This document shows positions 29,294 to 38,832 of a DNA stretch of 64,000 nt, one piece after another. Made by a program: the position numbers and the translations under genes. The notes beneath the pieces are model-generated. The model was not told where the DNA came from, did not search any database, and was given only the letters and a program-made list of their open reading frames with translations. Positions within the stretch are counted from its first letter, which is position 1. Every line of letters begins with the position of its first letter. Origin of the DNA: Kaustia mangrovi (GTDB taxonomy: Bacteria; Pseudomonadota; Alphaproteobacteria; Rhizobiales; Im1); contig NZ_CP058214.1 in assembly GCF_015482775.1 (NCBI RefSeq), positions 1,178,001 to 1,242,000 on the forward strand, in the 5' to 3' direction.

Positions 29294-30076
29294 ATGCTCG
29301 CAGGAAAGAACGCTGTCGTCACCGGATCCACCAGCGGCATAGGCCACGCCGTGGCGAGCGCGCTCGCCGAGGCCGGCGCGAACGTCATGCTGAACGGCCT
29401 CGGGGATCCCGGCGAGATCGAGACGACGAGGTCCGAGCTTGCCGCGAAGACCGGCCGCACCGTGCTCTTCAACGGCGCCGACATGACGAAACCCGACGAA
29501 ATCGCCGGCATGATCGCGCAAGCCGAGAGCGAGCTCGGCAGCGTCGACATCCTCGTCAACAATGCCGGCATCCAGCATGTGGCGCCCGTCGAGGAGTTCC
29601 CCATCGAGAAGTGGAACGCGATCCTCGCGATCAACCTCTCCGCCGCCTTCCATGCCATCCGCGCCGCCGTTCCCGGCATGAAGGAGCGAGGCTGGGGCCG
29701 CATCGTCAACACCGCCTCTGCCCACGCCCTCGTCGCCTCGCCCTACAAGGCGGCCTATGTCGCGGCCAAGCACGGGATTGCGGGGCTCACCAAGACGGTC
29801 GCGCTCGAGCTGGCCGAACACGGCACGACCGTGAACGCCATCGCGCCCGGCTATGTGTGGACGCCGCTCGTCGAGAGCCAGATCCCCGATACCGCGAAGT
29901 CGCGCGGCATCACCGAGGAAGAGGTCGTCAACGACGTGATCCTCGACGCCCAGCCGACCAAGGAGTTCGTGACGGTCGACCAGATCGGCCAGTTCGCCGT
30001 CTTCCTGTGCTCCGACGCGGCCGCTTCGATCACCGGGGCCATCCTGCCGATGGATGGCGGGTGGACGGCCCAGTGA
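29294..30076 (+). CDS. bdhA: 3-hydroxybutyrate dehydrogenase
   Basis: Short-chain dehydrogenase of 260 residues oxidising (R)-3-hydroxybutyrate to acetoacetate with NAD+ in polyhydroxybutyrate and ketone-body use. VTGSTSGIGHAV (Rossmann), NNAGIQHVAPVEEF, catalytic Ser with YKAAYVAAKHG (Tyr/Lys) and APGYVWTPLVESQI are diagnostic for BdhA rather than a generic SDR. ATG 29294 follows GGAGG at about ten bases. The stop overlaps the GTG start of the patatin-like gene (GTGA), so the two are translationally coupled. Confidence 0.95.
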   Translation: MLAGKNAVVTGSTSGIGHAVASALAEAGANVMLNGLGDPGEIETTRSELAAKTGRTVLFNGADMTKPDEIAGMIAQAESELGSVDILVNNAGIQHVAPVEEFPIEKWNAILAINLSAAFHAIRAAVPGMKERGWGRIVNTASAHALVASPYKAAYVAAKHGIAGLTKTVALELAEHGTTVNAIAPGYVWTPLVESQIPDTAKSRGITEEEVVNDVILDAQPTKEFVTVDQIGQFAVFLCSDAAASITGAILPMDGGWTAQ

Positions 30077-31119
30077 CGGCGCCGCGCAAGCCCCGGCGGC
30101 GGGCGGCGAAGCCCCGGCCGGTCAATCTCGCACTCCAGGGCGGCGGCGCGCATGGCGCCTTCACCTGGGGCGTGCTCGACCGGCTTCTGGAAGACGGACA
30201 GCTCCAGGTCAGCGCCATGTCCGGCACCAGCGCGGGCGCCATGAACGCGGTCGTGCTCGCCGACGGCTATATGCGCGACGGCGCGGACGGCGCGCGCGAA
30301 CACCTTCGCGACTTCTGGTACGAGATCAGCATCCAGGCCCAGGCGAGCCCGGTCCGGCGCACGCCGTTCGACATGATGACGGGAAGCTGGGCGATGGACG
30401 CCTCTCCCGGCCTCCTGTGGTTCGACCTCCTGAGCCGGATCGCCTCGCCCTACGACCTCAATCCTCTGAACATCAACCCGTTGCTCAACCTGATCGAGCG
30501 CATGATCGATTTCGAGCGCGTGCGCGCCTGCACCGCCATCAAGCTCTTCGTGACCGCGACCAATGTGCATACCGGCCGCCCCCGCATCTTCGAGACGGAG
30601 GAGTTGACCGCCGACATGGTCATGGCATCGGCCTGCCTGCCGCATCTCTTCCAGGCCGTGGAGATCGACGGAGTGCCTTACTGGGACGGCGGATATATGG
30701 GCAATCCGGCGCTCTATCCGCTGTTCTACCTGACCGAGATCGAGGATCTGATGCTCGTCCAGGTCAATCCCATCGAGCGGCGCGAGACGCCGCGCACGGC
30801 GCGCGAGATCGTCGACCGGGTCAACGAGATCACCTTCAACGCCGCCCTGATGAAGGAATTGCGCTCCATCGAGTTCGTGACGCGCCTCATCGACGAGGGC
30901 AAGCTCGAATGGGGCCACTACAAGCGCCTGCGCCTGCACCGGATCGACGCGGACGACGCCTTCAAGGAACTCTCCGCCTCCACCAAGTTCAACGCCGAAT
31001 GGGACTTCCTCACCCATCTGCGCGATCTCGGCCGCGACGCCGCCTCGCAATGGCTCAAGGCCCATGCGAGCGACGTGGGCAAACGCTCCTCCGTCGACAT
31101 CCGTGCCATGTTCGACTGA
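30073..31119 (+). CDS. Patatin-like phospholipase family protein
   Basis: Serine hydrolase of 348 residues. The oxyanion loop GGGAHGAFTWG lies near residue 23, the nucleophile Ser in MSGTSAGAMNA near 52, and the catalytic Asp in DGGYMGNPAL near 200, forming the Ser-Asp dyad. The C-terminal third matches the extension (DUF3734-like) of bacterial patatins. GTG 30073 overlaps the bdhA stop; a long upstream frame reading antisense-like Arg-rich sequence is rejected. Coupling to bdhA suggests a link to intracellular polyester or lipid turnover, but the substrate is not visible. Confidence 0.9.
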   Translation: MTAPRKPRRRAAKPRPVNLALQGGGAHGAFTWGVLDRLLEDGQLQVSAMSGTSAGAMNAVVLADGYMRDGADGAREHLRDFWYEISIQAQASPVRRTPFDMMTGSWAMDASPGLLWFDLLSRIASPYDLNPLNINPLLNLIERMIDFERVRACTAIKLFVTATNVHTGRPRIFETEELTADMVMASACLPHLFQAVEIDGVPYWDGGYMGNPALYPLFYLTEIEDLMLVQVNPIERRETPRTAREIVDRVNEITFNAALMKELRSIEFVTRLIDEGKLEWGHYKRLRLHRIDADDAFKELSASTKFNAEWDFLTHLRDLGRDAASQWLKAHASDVGKRSSVDIRAMFD

Positions 31120-31147
31120 ACAGCACGGGCGCGGCCCGGCTCCCCGC

Positions 31148-32188
31148 TCACCCCTCGCTGCGCAGGGGCCTCTGGATCAGCGTCTCTATGGCCTCGCCGA
31201 TATCGCGGTTGGCCGACAGGATCTGGTGGACAGCCTCGGCAATCGGCATCTCGATGCCGCGCTCGCGCGCCATCTCCACAACGACGGCCGCCGTGTAGAC
31301 CCCCTCGCTGACCGAGCGCCGCCCGGCGAGCACCTCCTCCGCCGTGCGCCCTTCCCCCAGCGCCATGCCGAGCGACATGTTGCGCGACTGGGGGCTCGAA
31401 CAGGTGAGGATCAGATCGCCCAGAACGGCAAGGCCCGTCAGCGTCTCCGTCCGCGCCCCGAGCGCCCGCCCGAAGCGTGAGAGCTCCGCGAAGGCCCGTG
31501 TGGTGAGCGCGGCGCGCGCACTGGTGCCGAGCCGGCGCCCGTCCACGATGCCGCAAGCGATGGCGAGAACGTTCTTCACAGCCCCGCCGATCTGCGTGCC
31601 CACCAGATCGTCGCTGAGATAGGGCCGGAAGGTCTGCCCGGCGAGCGCCTCCGCCACGGGACGCGCGCGCTCCACCGAGCCGGCGGCGAGCGTGACCGCT
31701 GTCGGCAGTCCGCGCGCCACGTCGTCGGCGAAGCTCGGGCCGGAGAGCACCATGGGCTCGGCCTCCGGCAGCACCTCCGCCAGCACCTCGCTCATAAGCA
31801 TGGAGGTGCCCTGCTCGATGCCCTTCGCGCAGATGACGACCGGCGTACCGGGCTCGAGAGCCCCGCTCAGCCCCGCCGCGACCGTCCGCAGGGCCTGTGC
31901 TGGCGAAACCAGCAATATGGCGGGACAAGACGCGGCCTCGGCGATATCGCCGGTCGCCGAGATCGCCGGGTCGAGCGCGATGCCGGGAAGGAACATCGCG
32001 TTCTCGTGGTCCCGGTTGACCGCGTCCACCACCTCCGGCTCGCGTGCCCAGAGCGTTACCTGCGCCCCGGCGCGCGCGGCGACCGTCGCCAGCGCCGTTC
32101 CCCATGCGCCGCCGCCGACGACCCCGATCCTGCCCGGCCTGTCCGCCATGCCCGTCTTCCCGCTCCCCTCGTCTTCGTCCGTCATCAC
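31148..32188 (-). CDS. gpsA: Glycerol-3-phosphate dehydrogenase (NAD(P)+)
   Basis: Reduces dihydroxyacetone phosphate to sn-glycerol 3-phosphate for phospholipid synthesis. The 346 residues include GVVGGGAWGTALA (Rossmann, about 22-34), CAKGIEQGTSMLMSEVL, LSGPSFADDVA and the catalytic Lys in GGAVKNVLAIACGI. RSVSEGVYTAA near the C-terminus is also conserved. The start is either ATG 32186-32188, the next codon, or a Met at about residue 14. It follows tsaD on the same strand with only four bases between, a common alphaproteobacterial pair. Confidence 0.95.
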   Translation of the reverse strand: MMTDEDEGSGKTGMADRPGRIGVVGGGAWGTALATVAARAGAQVTLWAREPEVVDAVNRDHENAMFLPGIALDPAISATGDIAEAASCPAILLVSPAQALRTVAAGLSGALEPGTPVVICAKGIEQGTSMLMSEVLAEVLPEAEPMVLSGPSFADDVARGLPTAVTLAAGSVERARPVAEALAGQTFRPYLSDDLVGTQIGGAVKNVLAIACGIVDGRRLGTSARAALTTRAFAELSRFGRALGARTETLTGLAVLGDLILTCSSPQSRNMSLGMALGEGRTAEEVLAGRRSVSEGVYTAAVVVEMARERGIEMPIAEAVHQILSANRDIGEAIETLIQRPLRSEG

Positions 32189-32192
32189 GCTA

Positions 32193-33287
32193 TCACGCCT
32201 TCACCCCGGCGCCCGGTGCCGGTGCGGCATCGGGGTCGAGCGGCCAGCGGGCCCGGGCGGCGACCGTCAGATCGTCCGCCTCCCCGCGCGCCAGCCGTTC
32301 CGCGCCGGCCCAGGCGATCATCGCCGCATTGTCCGTGCACAACCTGATCGGCGGCATGGACAACGCAAAGCCGTTCTCGCGCGCCATGGTCTCCAGCATG
32401 GCCCTCAACGCCCTGTTGGCCGCAACGCCGCCGGCCACCACCAGCGTGGGGCTCGGGGCCCGCGGATGGGCCGCGCGGAACGCCGCCATGGCATGGCCGA
32501 GCCGGTCGCGCAGGCAATCGCCGACAGCGGCCTGAAAGCTCGCGCAGATATCGGCGGCATCGCGCTCATCCGGCGTGCCCACCGCCTGCGCGGCGCGGCG
32601 GACCGCCGTCTTGAGACCGGAGAAGGAGAAGTCGGCCCCATCGCGCCCCGTCATGGGCCGGGGAAAGGCGAAGCGGTGCGGATCGCCGGCCGCCGCCAGC
32701 CGCTCGACCGCCGGACCGCCCGGATAGCCGAGCCCCAGGAGCTTCGCCGTCTTGTCGAAAGCCTCGCCGAGCGCGTCGTCGATGGTCGTGCCGAGCCGGC
32801 GGTAACTGCCGACATCCTCCACGACGAGAAGCTGGGTATGCCCGCCGGAGACGAGCAGCAGGAGATAGGGAAAGGCGAGGCCTTCCGTCAGCCGCGGCGT
32901 CAGCGCGTGGCCTTCGAGATGATTGACCGCAAGCAGCGGCTTGTCGTGGACGAGCGCGATGGCCTTCGCCGTGGTGAGCCCGACGAGCAGCCCGCCGATG
33001 AGCCCCGGCCCGGCCGTCGCGGCCACACCGTCGAGCGCGCCGAAGGTCAGCCCCGCATCGGCCATGGCGCCGGCGATCAGCCCGTCGAGATGCTCCACAT
33101 GGGCGCGCGCGGCGATCTCCGGGACGACGCCTCCATAGGGGGCGTGCTCGGCGATCTGGGAGAGCACCCGGTCGGCCAGGATCTCCCCGCGCCCGTCCCG
33201 GTGCCGGCGCACGACGGCAGCCGCCGTCTCGTCACAGGAGGTCTCTATGCCCAGCAGGGTGAGCGTGCCTGTGCCTTCCGTGTCCAT
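32193..33287 (-). CDS. tsaD: tRNA N6-threonylcarbamoyladenosine transferase TsaD
   Basis: Transfers threonylcarbamoyl to A37 of ANN-decoding tRNAs with TsaB and TsaE. The 364 residues begin [18 protein letters not shown], the family signature. Metal ligands lie in RAHVEHLDG and NHLEGHAL, and [22 protein letters not shown] and [10 protein letters not shown] are conserved. It is divergent from hemC with 98 bases between starts, an order widely conserved in alphaproteobacteria, and upstream of gpsA in one operon. Confidence 0.96.
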   Translation of the reverse strand: MDTEGTGTLTLLGIETSCDETAAAVVRRHRDGRGEILADRVLSQIAEHAPYGGVVPEIAARAHVEHLDGLIAGAMADAGLTFGALDGVAATAGPGLIGGLLVGLTTAKAIALVHDKPLLAVNHLEGHALTPRLTEGLAFPYLLLLVSGGHTQLLVVEDVGSYRRLGTTIDDALGEAFDKTAKLLGLGYPGGPAVERLAAAGDPHRFAFPRPMTGRDGADFSFSGLKTAVRRAAQAVGTPDERDAADICASFQAAVGDCLRDRLGHAMAAFRAAHPRAPSPTLVVAGGVAANRALRAMLETMARENGFALSMPPIRLCTDNAAMIAWAGAERLARGEADDLTVAARARWPLDPDAAPAPGAGVKA

Positions 33288-33385
33288 TTGTCCTGCCAGT
33301 GCGGCTCCATTTCCTCAAGACCGGGTCTTTCCTGACCGGCCCCGGGCGCTATAGTGCGGGGTCTGTTGAGCCAGTAGCATTGGAC

Positions 33386-34315
33386 ATGTCGGACTTGCAA
33401 ACCCTTCCCATCCGTATCGGTACCCGCGGCAGCAAGCTCGCCCTCGCGCAGGCCGAGGAAACCCGCGCGAAACTCATCGCCGCGCACGGGCTCTCGCCCG
33501 ACGATGTGGCGATCGTTCCGATCACGACCACCGGCGACAGGGTGCGCGACCGCCCGCTCGCCGAGATCGGCGGCAAGGGGCTGTTCACCAAGGAGATCGA
33601 GCAGGCGCTCGTCGACGGCGAGGTCGACCTTGCCGTCCATTCCCTCAAGGACATGCCGACCGTGCTTCCGCACGGGCTCGCCATCGCCTGCGTGCTCGAA
33701 CGCGCCGATCCGCGCGACGCCTTCATCTCCAACGTCGCCCGGCGCCTCGTGGACCTTCCCGAGGGCGCCGTCGTCGGCACCTCCTCGGTGCGCCGGCAGG
33801 CCCAGGCGAAGCGCCTTAGGCCCGATCTTCAGGTCGTGCCGTTCCGCGGCAATGTGGGCACGAGGCTGCGCAAGCTCGCCGAGGGCGAGGTCGCGGCGAC
33901 CTTCCTGGCCTGCGCCGGTCTCATGCGGCTCGCCATGGAGCACGAGATCACCGCGCCCATGGACCCGGAGGATATGCTGCCCGCCATCGCGCAGGGTGCC
34001 ATCTGCCTGGAGATCCGAGCCGGCGACGAGACCGTCCGCGAGACGATCGCGCCACTCGATCATGCGCCCTCGCATATCGCCACGACGGCGGAGCGGGCAT
34101 TCCTCGGCGTTCTCGACGGCTCCTGCCGCACGCCGATTGCCGGTCTCGCACTTCTGGAGGGCGGTGAGGTCGTGTTCCGCGGCATGGTGCTGAGCGCGGA
34201 CGGCGAGACGGTCCTCGAGGCCGAGCGCCGGGGCCCCGCGGACGAGGCCGAACGGCTCGGTACCGACGCCGGGGAAGAGGTCCTGTCGCGCGGCGGCGCG
34301 GACCTTCTCGCCTGA
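33386..34315 (+). CDS. hemC: Porphobilinogen deaminase (hydroxymethylbilane synthase)
   Basis: Assembles four porphobilinogens into hydroxymethylbilane. The 309 residues show RIGTRGSKLALAQA, the VHSLKDMP segment, VGTSSVRRQAQ and GNVGTRLRKL. Cys247 in DGSCRTPIAG carries the dipyrromethane cofactor. ATG 33386 is chosen over an in-frame ATG at 33299. First gene of hemC-hemD-mic60-hemY, each joined or separated by few bases. Confidence 0.96.
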   Translation: MSDLQTLPIRIGTRGSKLALAQAEETRAKLIAAHGLSPDDVAIVPITTTGDRVRDRPLAEIGGKGLFTKEIEQALVDGEVDLAVHSLKDMPTVLPHGLAIACVLERADPRDAFISNVARRLVDLPEGAVVGTSSVRRQAQAKRLRPDLQVVPFRGNVGTRLRKLAEGEVAATFLACAGLMRLAMEHEITAPMDPEDMLPAIAQGAICLEIRAGDETVRETIAPLDHAPSHIATTAERAFLGVLDGSCRTPIAGLALLEGGEVVFRGMVLSADGETVLEAERRGPADEAERLGTDAGEEVLSRGGADLLA

Positions 34316-34329
34316 CGGCCCGGACACCC

Positions 34330-35073
34330 ATGGAGCTCCTCGTCACAAGGCCGCGCGACGATTCGGAGGCGCTGAGAGAAGACCTGAAGGCGCGCGGCCA
34401 CAGGGTCGTTCTGGAGCCTCTCCTGACCATCTGCCCGCGCACCGGGGCGGTCCTGCCGCAAGGCTCTTTCCAGGCTGTGATCGTGACCAGCGCCAATGCC
34501 GTGCGGGCGCTCGCCGCCCATGGCGAGGCGGACGCGCTGCGGGACACGCCCATGCTGACGGTCGGCAAGGCGAGTGCCGAGGCCGCCCTGACAGCGGGGT
34601 TCACGGACGTGGAGAGCGCGGCCGGCGATGCCGACGCACTCCTGACGCTCGTCATGCAGAGGCTCGACCCCGAGGGGGAACGTGTGCTCTACGTGACAGG
34701 GTCGACCGTCGCACGCGACCTCAAGGCGCTCATGGCGGAGCGGGGCTTTACGGTGGAGCGCGCCATCCTCTATGACGCAAGACCCGCCGCGTCGCTCTCT
34801 GAAGGCCTGCGCGAGCGGCTCGCCGGCGGGCGAATCGACGGCGTGCTCCTCTTCTCGCCGCGCACGGCGCGGATCTGGGCGGGGCTCATCCGTTCGGCAG
34901 GATTGGTCGGCTCATTGGGAGCTGTCCGGCATTTCTGCCTGTCGCAGGCCGTGCGCGACGCCCTCGACGAAGAAATCGGCAGAGCCGACATCATCTCCAG
35001 CGTTGCGGAGATGCCGGACATGCAGGCTATGATGAATCTGATTGGCGAGTTCGACCGAGGACGCGATGGCTGA
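34330..35073 (+). CDS. hemD: Uroporphyrinogen-III synthase
   Basis: A 247-residue enzyme that closes hydroxymethylbilane with inversion of ring D. Sequence conservation in this family is low: MELLVTRPRDDSEALREDL and VTSANAVRAL near residue 57 are the recognisable pieces, with LLFSPRTARIWAGL in the second lobe. It starts 14 bases after hemC and overlaps the mic60-like start by eight bases. Its genomic position makes the call secure. Confidence 0.92.
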   Translation: MELLVTRPRDDSEALREDLKARGHRVVLEPLLTICPRTGAVLPQGSFQAVIVTSANAVRALAAHGEADALRDTPMLTVGKASAEAALTAGFTDVESAAGDADALLTLVMQRLDPEGERVLYVTGSTVARDLKALMAERGFTVERAILYDARPAASLSEGLRERLAGGRIDGVLLFSPRTARIWAGLIRSAGLVGSLGAVRHFCLSQAVRDALDEEIGRADIISSVAEMPDMQAMMNLIGEFDRGRDG

Positions 35074-36712
35074 GGACAAGAGTGGTCAGCGGAAAGGCAC
35101 CGGCAGCCGGCGCCCCGAGCGCAAACGGCCGGTGATCGATCTCAAGGCCGAGGAGGTGAAGGCCGCGCCCGGCGACACGTCCGGCACGGCCGGGAAGACA
35201 GCGGCTGAGACCTCCACGGACAAGGGGCAGGGCAAGGCCACCGCCGTACCGCCGACGGCGACGGCCAGCGCCTCCGGGGCCGCCGGGTCGAAGGACACGA
35301 AGGCCGCAGCGGCCAGCTCCGAGACCTTGAAGGCCGAGACCTCGAAGGCCGAGACCTCGAAGTCCACCGCCACCCGAACCGGCACGGCCGGAACCGGATC
35401 GAAGGACGATAGCGGCAAGACCGCGAAGCCCTCGACCGGCTCGCAGGGCCGGACGAAGCCCGAAAGCGGCAGCCAGTCGAAGTCGCGCACCTCCGCCGGC
35501 TCGAAGCCCCCCGGCAGGACAGCGTCCACGGGTGGCGGCACCGGCGGGTCCGGCGGCCGCTCCGGTGGCGGCGGAGGGGCGTCCACACCGCCGCCATCGA
35601 AGAAGGGCGGCCGGGGCTGGGGCGTCGTCGGCGTGCTCGTCGCGCTCATTGTCGCCATCGTCGCCGGCGCCTTCCTCTATCGCATCTATGGCGGCAGCCT
35701 GTTCCCCTTCATCGGCGCCCCTACCGACCGGCTGACGACCCTGGAGCAGACGCTCAAGCAGAACAGCCAGAAGCTGTGGACCGTTGGCCAGCAGCTGGAG
35801 GAAACCCGCAATCGGCTCGACGGCGTCGCCCGCGACGTCTCCACCGCGCGCGGCGAGGCGCAGCTCGCGCGCACCAATCTGGAGAAGGCCCAGCAGGACG
35901 CCGCCCGGGCGCTCGCGACCGTCAACGAGCTGCGCGATTCGCTCAAGGCCGCCAGCAACGGCAGTGGCACTGGTGGCGGTACAGCCGACAATGCGAGCGC
36001 GGAACGCCTCGCCAGCCTCGCCGGTACGCTGGAGACCCTGTCGACGCGCGTGGATAGCCTGGCCTCCGAGGTGGAGGCCGCCCGGGCCGCGGGGCAACAG
36101 GCCTCAGCCCTCGCCGACCGTGTCTCCGCACTGGAGAGCGCCCTTCAGACGATGAAGGCCGAACGCAACGCACAGGCCCGCGCCGCCGCGGGCCTTGCCG
36201 GCGCCCTCGACGGCCTGCGCAGGGCAATCGCGGAGGGCCGCCCCTATGGCGAGGAACTCGACGCGGTGACGGCCGCGCTGCCTGGTGCCGACATCCCGCC
36301 CGCCCTGACAGACAATGCGGGCAAGGGCGTCGCCACGCGCGCAGAGCTCGCCTCCGCCTTCGCCAAGGTGACGGAGAGCCTCTCCACGCCCGCCACCCCG
36401 CCGCCCTCACCGGATACCGCGGAGGGCCTGTGGGAGCGCCTCGTGGCGCGGCTCTCCTCCGTCGTTCAGGTGCGCTCGTCCGACAGGACGGACTGGCCCG
36501 ATCTCGCCCGCCGCATGGCCCGGCTCGCCGATGCCGGCGACCTTGCCGGCGCGGTGAAGCTCGCCGATGCGGCAGGAAGCGAGCCACCGGCCGCCCTTGC
36601 CGACTGGCTCGCAAGGGCGCGCGCACGGATCGCCGTGGAGTCCGCCATGGACCAGATCACCGACAGGGCGCTCGCCCGCCTGTCCGCCCCCGCACCCAAG
36701 ACAGCTGAGTGA
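35066..36712 (+). CDS. Mitofilin/Mic60-like inner-membrane protein
   Basis: A 548-residue protein. An acidic/Lys/Ser/Thr/Gly-rich low-complexity N-terminus (about 1-180) is followed by one transmembrane helix (about 184-206), a long periplasmic coiled coil (about 215-360, heptad-rich Leu/Glu/Gln/Arg) and a C-terminal domain with WPDLARRMARLADAGDLAGAV, the mitofilin signature region. Bacterial Mic60 homologues occupy exactly this hemD-hemY slot in alphaproteobacteria and shape intracytoplasmic or inner membranes. ATG 35066 follows GAGG and overlaps hemD. Direct repeats of KAETSK occur near residue 95. Confidence 0.88.
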   Translation: MAEDKSGQRKGTGSRRPERKRPVIDLKAEEVKAAPGDTSGTAGKTAAETSTDKGQGKATAVPPTATASASGAAGSKDTKAAAASSETLKAETSKAETSKSTATRTGTAGTGSKDDSGKTAKPSTGSQGRTKPESGSQSKSRTSAGSKPPGRTASTGGGTGGSGGRSGGGGGASTPPPSKKGGRGWGVVGVLVALIVAIVAGAFLYRIYGGSLFPFIGAPTDRLTTLEQTLKQNSQKLWTVGQQLEETRNRLDGVARDVSTARGEAQLARTNLEKAQQDAARALATVNELRDSLKAASNGSGTGGGTADNASAERLASLAGTLETLSTRVDSLASEVEAARAAGQQASALADRVSALESALQTMKAERNAQARAAAGLAGALDGLRRAIAEGRPYGEELDAVTAALPGADIPPALTDNAGKGVATRAELASAFAKVTESLSTPATPPPSPDTAEGLWERLVARLSSVVQVRSSDRTDWPDLARRMARLADAGDLAGAVKLADAAGSEPPAALADWLARARARIAVESAMDQITDRALARLSAPAPKTAE

Positions 36713-38466
36713 CCGGCATGTGGCGCATGATCTTCCGCTTTATCGTCGTCGCCCTCGTCGCGGCCGGCCTTGCCTGGCTCGCCGACCGCCCGGGCACGGT
36801 CGAGATCGACTGGCTCGGCACGACGGTCGAGATGCCGTTGATCGCGGGGCTGTTCGGCCTGCTCCTCGTCATGGTCGTTCTGGCCCTCGCCTGGCGGCTC
36901 CTGCGCGGCCTGGTCGCCGCGCCGGGCTCGGTCAGCGGCTTCTTCTCCAACCGCAAGCGGCGCAAGGGTGAGGCCGCGCTCAGCAAGGGCATCATGGCGG
37001 TCGGCGCGGGCGATGTGGCCTCGGCCAAGCGCTATGCCCAGCTTGCCGCAAGGAGCCTGCCTGACGAACCGCTGGCCCGGCTGCTCAAGGCGCAGACCGC
37101 GCAGCTGCGCGGCGACCGCGACACCGCCAAGGCGATCTACGAGGAGATGACGCATCACGCCGAGACGGAGGCCCTCGGCCTGCGCGGGCTGTTCAACCTC
37201 GCCCGCCAGGACGGCGAATACGACACCGCGCGCGACCTCGCCGACCGGGCGGTGCGCATCAATCCGCAGCTCGCCTGGGCGTCCAACGCGATGCTCGTCA
37301 TCCATTCGGCGCGGAGCGACTGGGCGGACGCGGCGCGGCTGATCGAGACGCAGAAGCGCAATGGCCAGCTCGATGCCAGGGCCGCCTCCCGCAAGACGGC
37401 GGTGATCGAGACGGCCCGGGCGCTGGAGATGGAGGACGGCAATCCCGACGAGGCGCTCGAGCATGCGCTTGCCGCCCACAAGCTCAGCCCCGGCCTCGTG
37501 CCCGCCGCCGTCGTCGCCTCCAGGCTCCATGCCCGGCGCGGCAATGTGCGCAAGGCCATGCGCGTGATCGAGAGGACATGGCGGGAGAGCCCGCATCGCG
37601 ACCTCGCGGAGGCCTATGCCCATGTCCGCCCCGGCGATTCGGCGAAAGACAGGCTGAAGCGCGTGCGCTCGCTCGTCTCGCGCGAGGCCGGCGGCGAAGA
37701 GGGCGCGATCGCGCTCGCTCGTGCGAGCATCGAGGCTCAGGACTGGGCGCTGGCGCGCAGCGCGCTGACCCCGCTGTCCAGCGACCGGCCGAGCGTCGCC
37801 GTCTGCTCTCTCATGGCGGAGATCGAGTTCGGCGAGCACGGCGACAAGGGCAAGGTGCGCGAGTGGCTCGCACGCGGCGTCAACGCCCCGCGCGACCCCG
37901 CCTGGACGGCGGACGGCTATGTCAGCGAAACGTGGCTCCCCGTCTCCCCCGTCACCGGCGAGCTCGACGCCTTCACCTGGAAGCGCCCCGTGGAGGGCCT
38001 GAGCGACCGCCGCGAGGCCGGCGCCTTCATCGATTCGCAGATCACCGAGACCGACGATGCGCACGCGGACACTGACGCAGGCGATGCGGCACCACCGGCC
38101 GTGATCGAGGCGACGGCAGACGCGCCGGCGGAGGAGACCGAACGCCCGGCCCCGAAGCCCGACGAAGCCCCCTCCCCCATACCGGAGGCCAAGGCTGCGC
38201 CCGAAACACCCCGGGCCGCCGCCACAAGGCCGGCGGAGCCCGCGGCCACAACCGCAGCCGCTCCGCCCCCCGATACGGGCAAGGCAAACCAAGCAGACAA
38301 GACCGACGAGGCCACGCCACCGCCGGCCAGCGACGACAGTGCCATGGAGAGCGATGCCGACCGCCCCGCCCAGCCCCACCAGCCCGACGATCCGGGACCG
38401 GAGACGGGCGAGGAGGACGAGACGCGGACCGCCTCGCGCTGGTTCGGCAGCGCCGAGCGGAAGTAG
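36709..38466 (+). CDS. hemY: HemY family membrane protein
   Basis: HemY_N domain (about 1-115) with two transmembrane helices, then TPR-like helical repeats (about 120-400), then a Pro/Ala/Glu/Asp-rich low-complexity tail of roughly 130 residues, longer than in gammaproteobacterial HemY (about 400). This HemY is not the protoporphyrinogen oxidase of the same name; its role in haem synthesis is unresolved. GTG 36709 overlaps the upstream stop (GTGA); ATG 36718 three codons on is an equally good start. Last gene of the hem operon. Confidence 0.88.
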   Translation: MTGMWRMIFRFIVVALVAAGLAWLADRPGTVEIDWLGTTVEMPLIAGLFGLLLVMVVLALAWRLLRGLVAAPGSVSGFFSNRKRRKGEAALSKGIMAVGAGDVASAKRYAQLAARSLPDEPLARLLKAQTAQLRGDRDTAKAIYEEMTHHAETEALGLRGLFNLARQDGEYDTARDLADRAVRINPQLAWASNAMLVIHSARSDWADAARLIETQKRNGQLDARAASRKTAVIETARALEMEDGNPDEALEHALAAHKLSPGLVPAAVVASRLHARRGNVRKAMRVIERTWRESPHRDLAEAYAHVRPGDSAKDRLKRVRSLVSREAGGEEGAIALARASIEAQDWALARSALTPLSSDRPSVAVCSLMAEIEFGEHGDKGKVREWLARGVNAPRDPAWTADGYVSETWLPVSPVTGELDAFTWKRPVEGLSDRREAGAFIDSQITETDDAHADTDAGDAAPPAVIEATADAPAEETERPAPKPDEAPSPIPEAKAAPETPRAAATRPAEPAATTAAAPPPDTGKANQADKTDEATPPPASDDSAMESDADRPAQPHQPDDPGPETGEEDETRTASRWFGSAERK

Positions 38467-38687
38467 CCCGGGCGCACCGGACACCGCTCCGCCGCCATCT
38501 CCCACACCGTAGGGATCCACGGATCCCGTAAGTGCCGGGACGCCGCGCAAACCGGTGCCGGCCCCGCGCCAAAGACCCGCCCGACCCCGCATCGCAACCG
38601 GGGGCAATTCTTCTCCTTCTCCGGGTTGCCAAGCTCCGGCGGAAAGAGTATTTCTCTCGCGCGCATGGGGCTTCGCACCCCCACGGC

Positions 38688-38763
38688 GCCGCTGTAGCTC
38701 AGTCGGTAGAGCAACGCATTCGTAATGCGTGGGTCGGCGGTTCGAATCCGTCCAGCGGCACCA
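38688..38763 (+). tRNA. tRNA-Thr (anticodon CGU)
   Basis: The 76-base cloverleaf has acceptor arms GCCGCTG/CAGCGGC, D arm GCTC-AGTCGGTAGA-GC, anticodon arm ACGCA-TTCGTAA-TGCGT with anticodon CGT, T arm with GGTTCGAATCC, discriminator A and encoded CCA at 38761-38763. All stems pair. The gene follows hemY by about 220 bases. That gap holds a short palindrome GGGATCC-AC-GGATCCC (38512-38527) and nothing else I can assign. Confidence 0.97.
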
Positions 38764-38832
38764 TTTCCGCCTCTTCGCTCGACGATCTTCTTTCCTCAAG
38801 TCGAGCCATATCTCCGGGGCGGCCGTACGAAC

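Noticed and set aside
29254-30072. Upstream extension of the patatin-like gene
   Set aside because: It reads bdhA out of frame; GTG 30073 overlapping the bdhA stop is the natural start.
38512-38527. GGGATCC-AC-GGATCCC palindrome after hemY as terminator
   Set aside because: The two-base loop and lack of a T-run make a terminator assignment weak; noted only in the tRNA-Thr entry.
36466-38799. 777-codon minus-strand frame over mic60/hemY and tRNA-Thr
   Set aside because: It runs through a tRNA and two clear plus-strand genes and has no recognisable motif.
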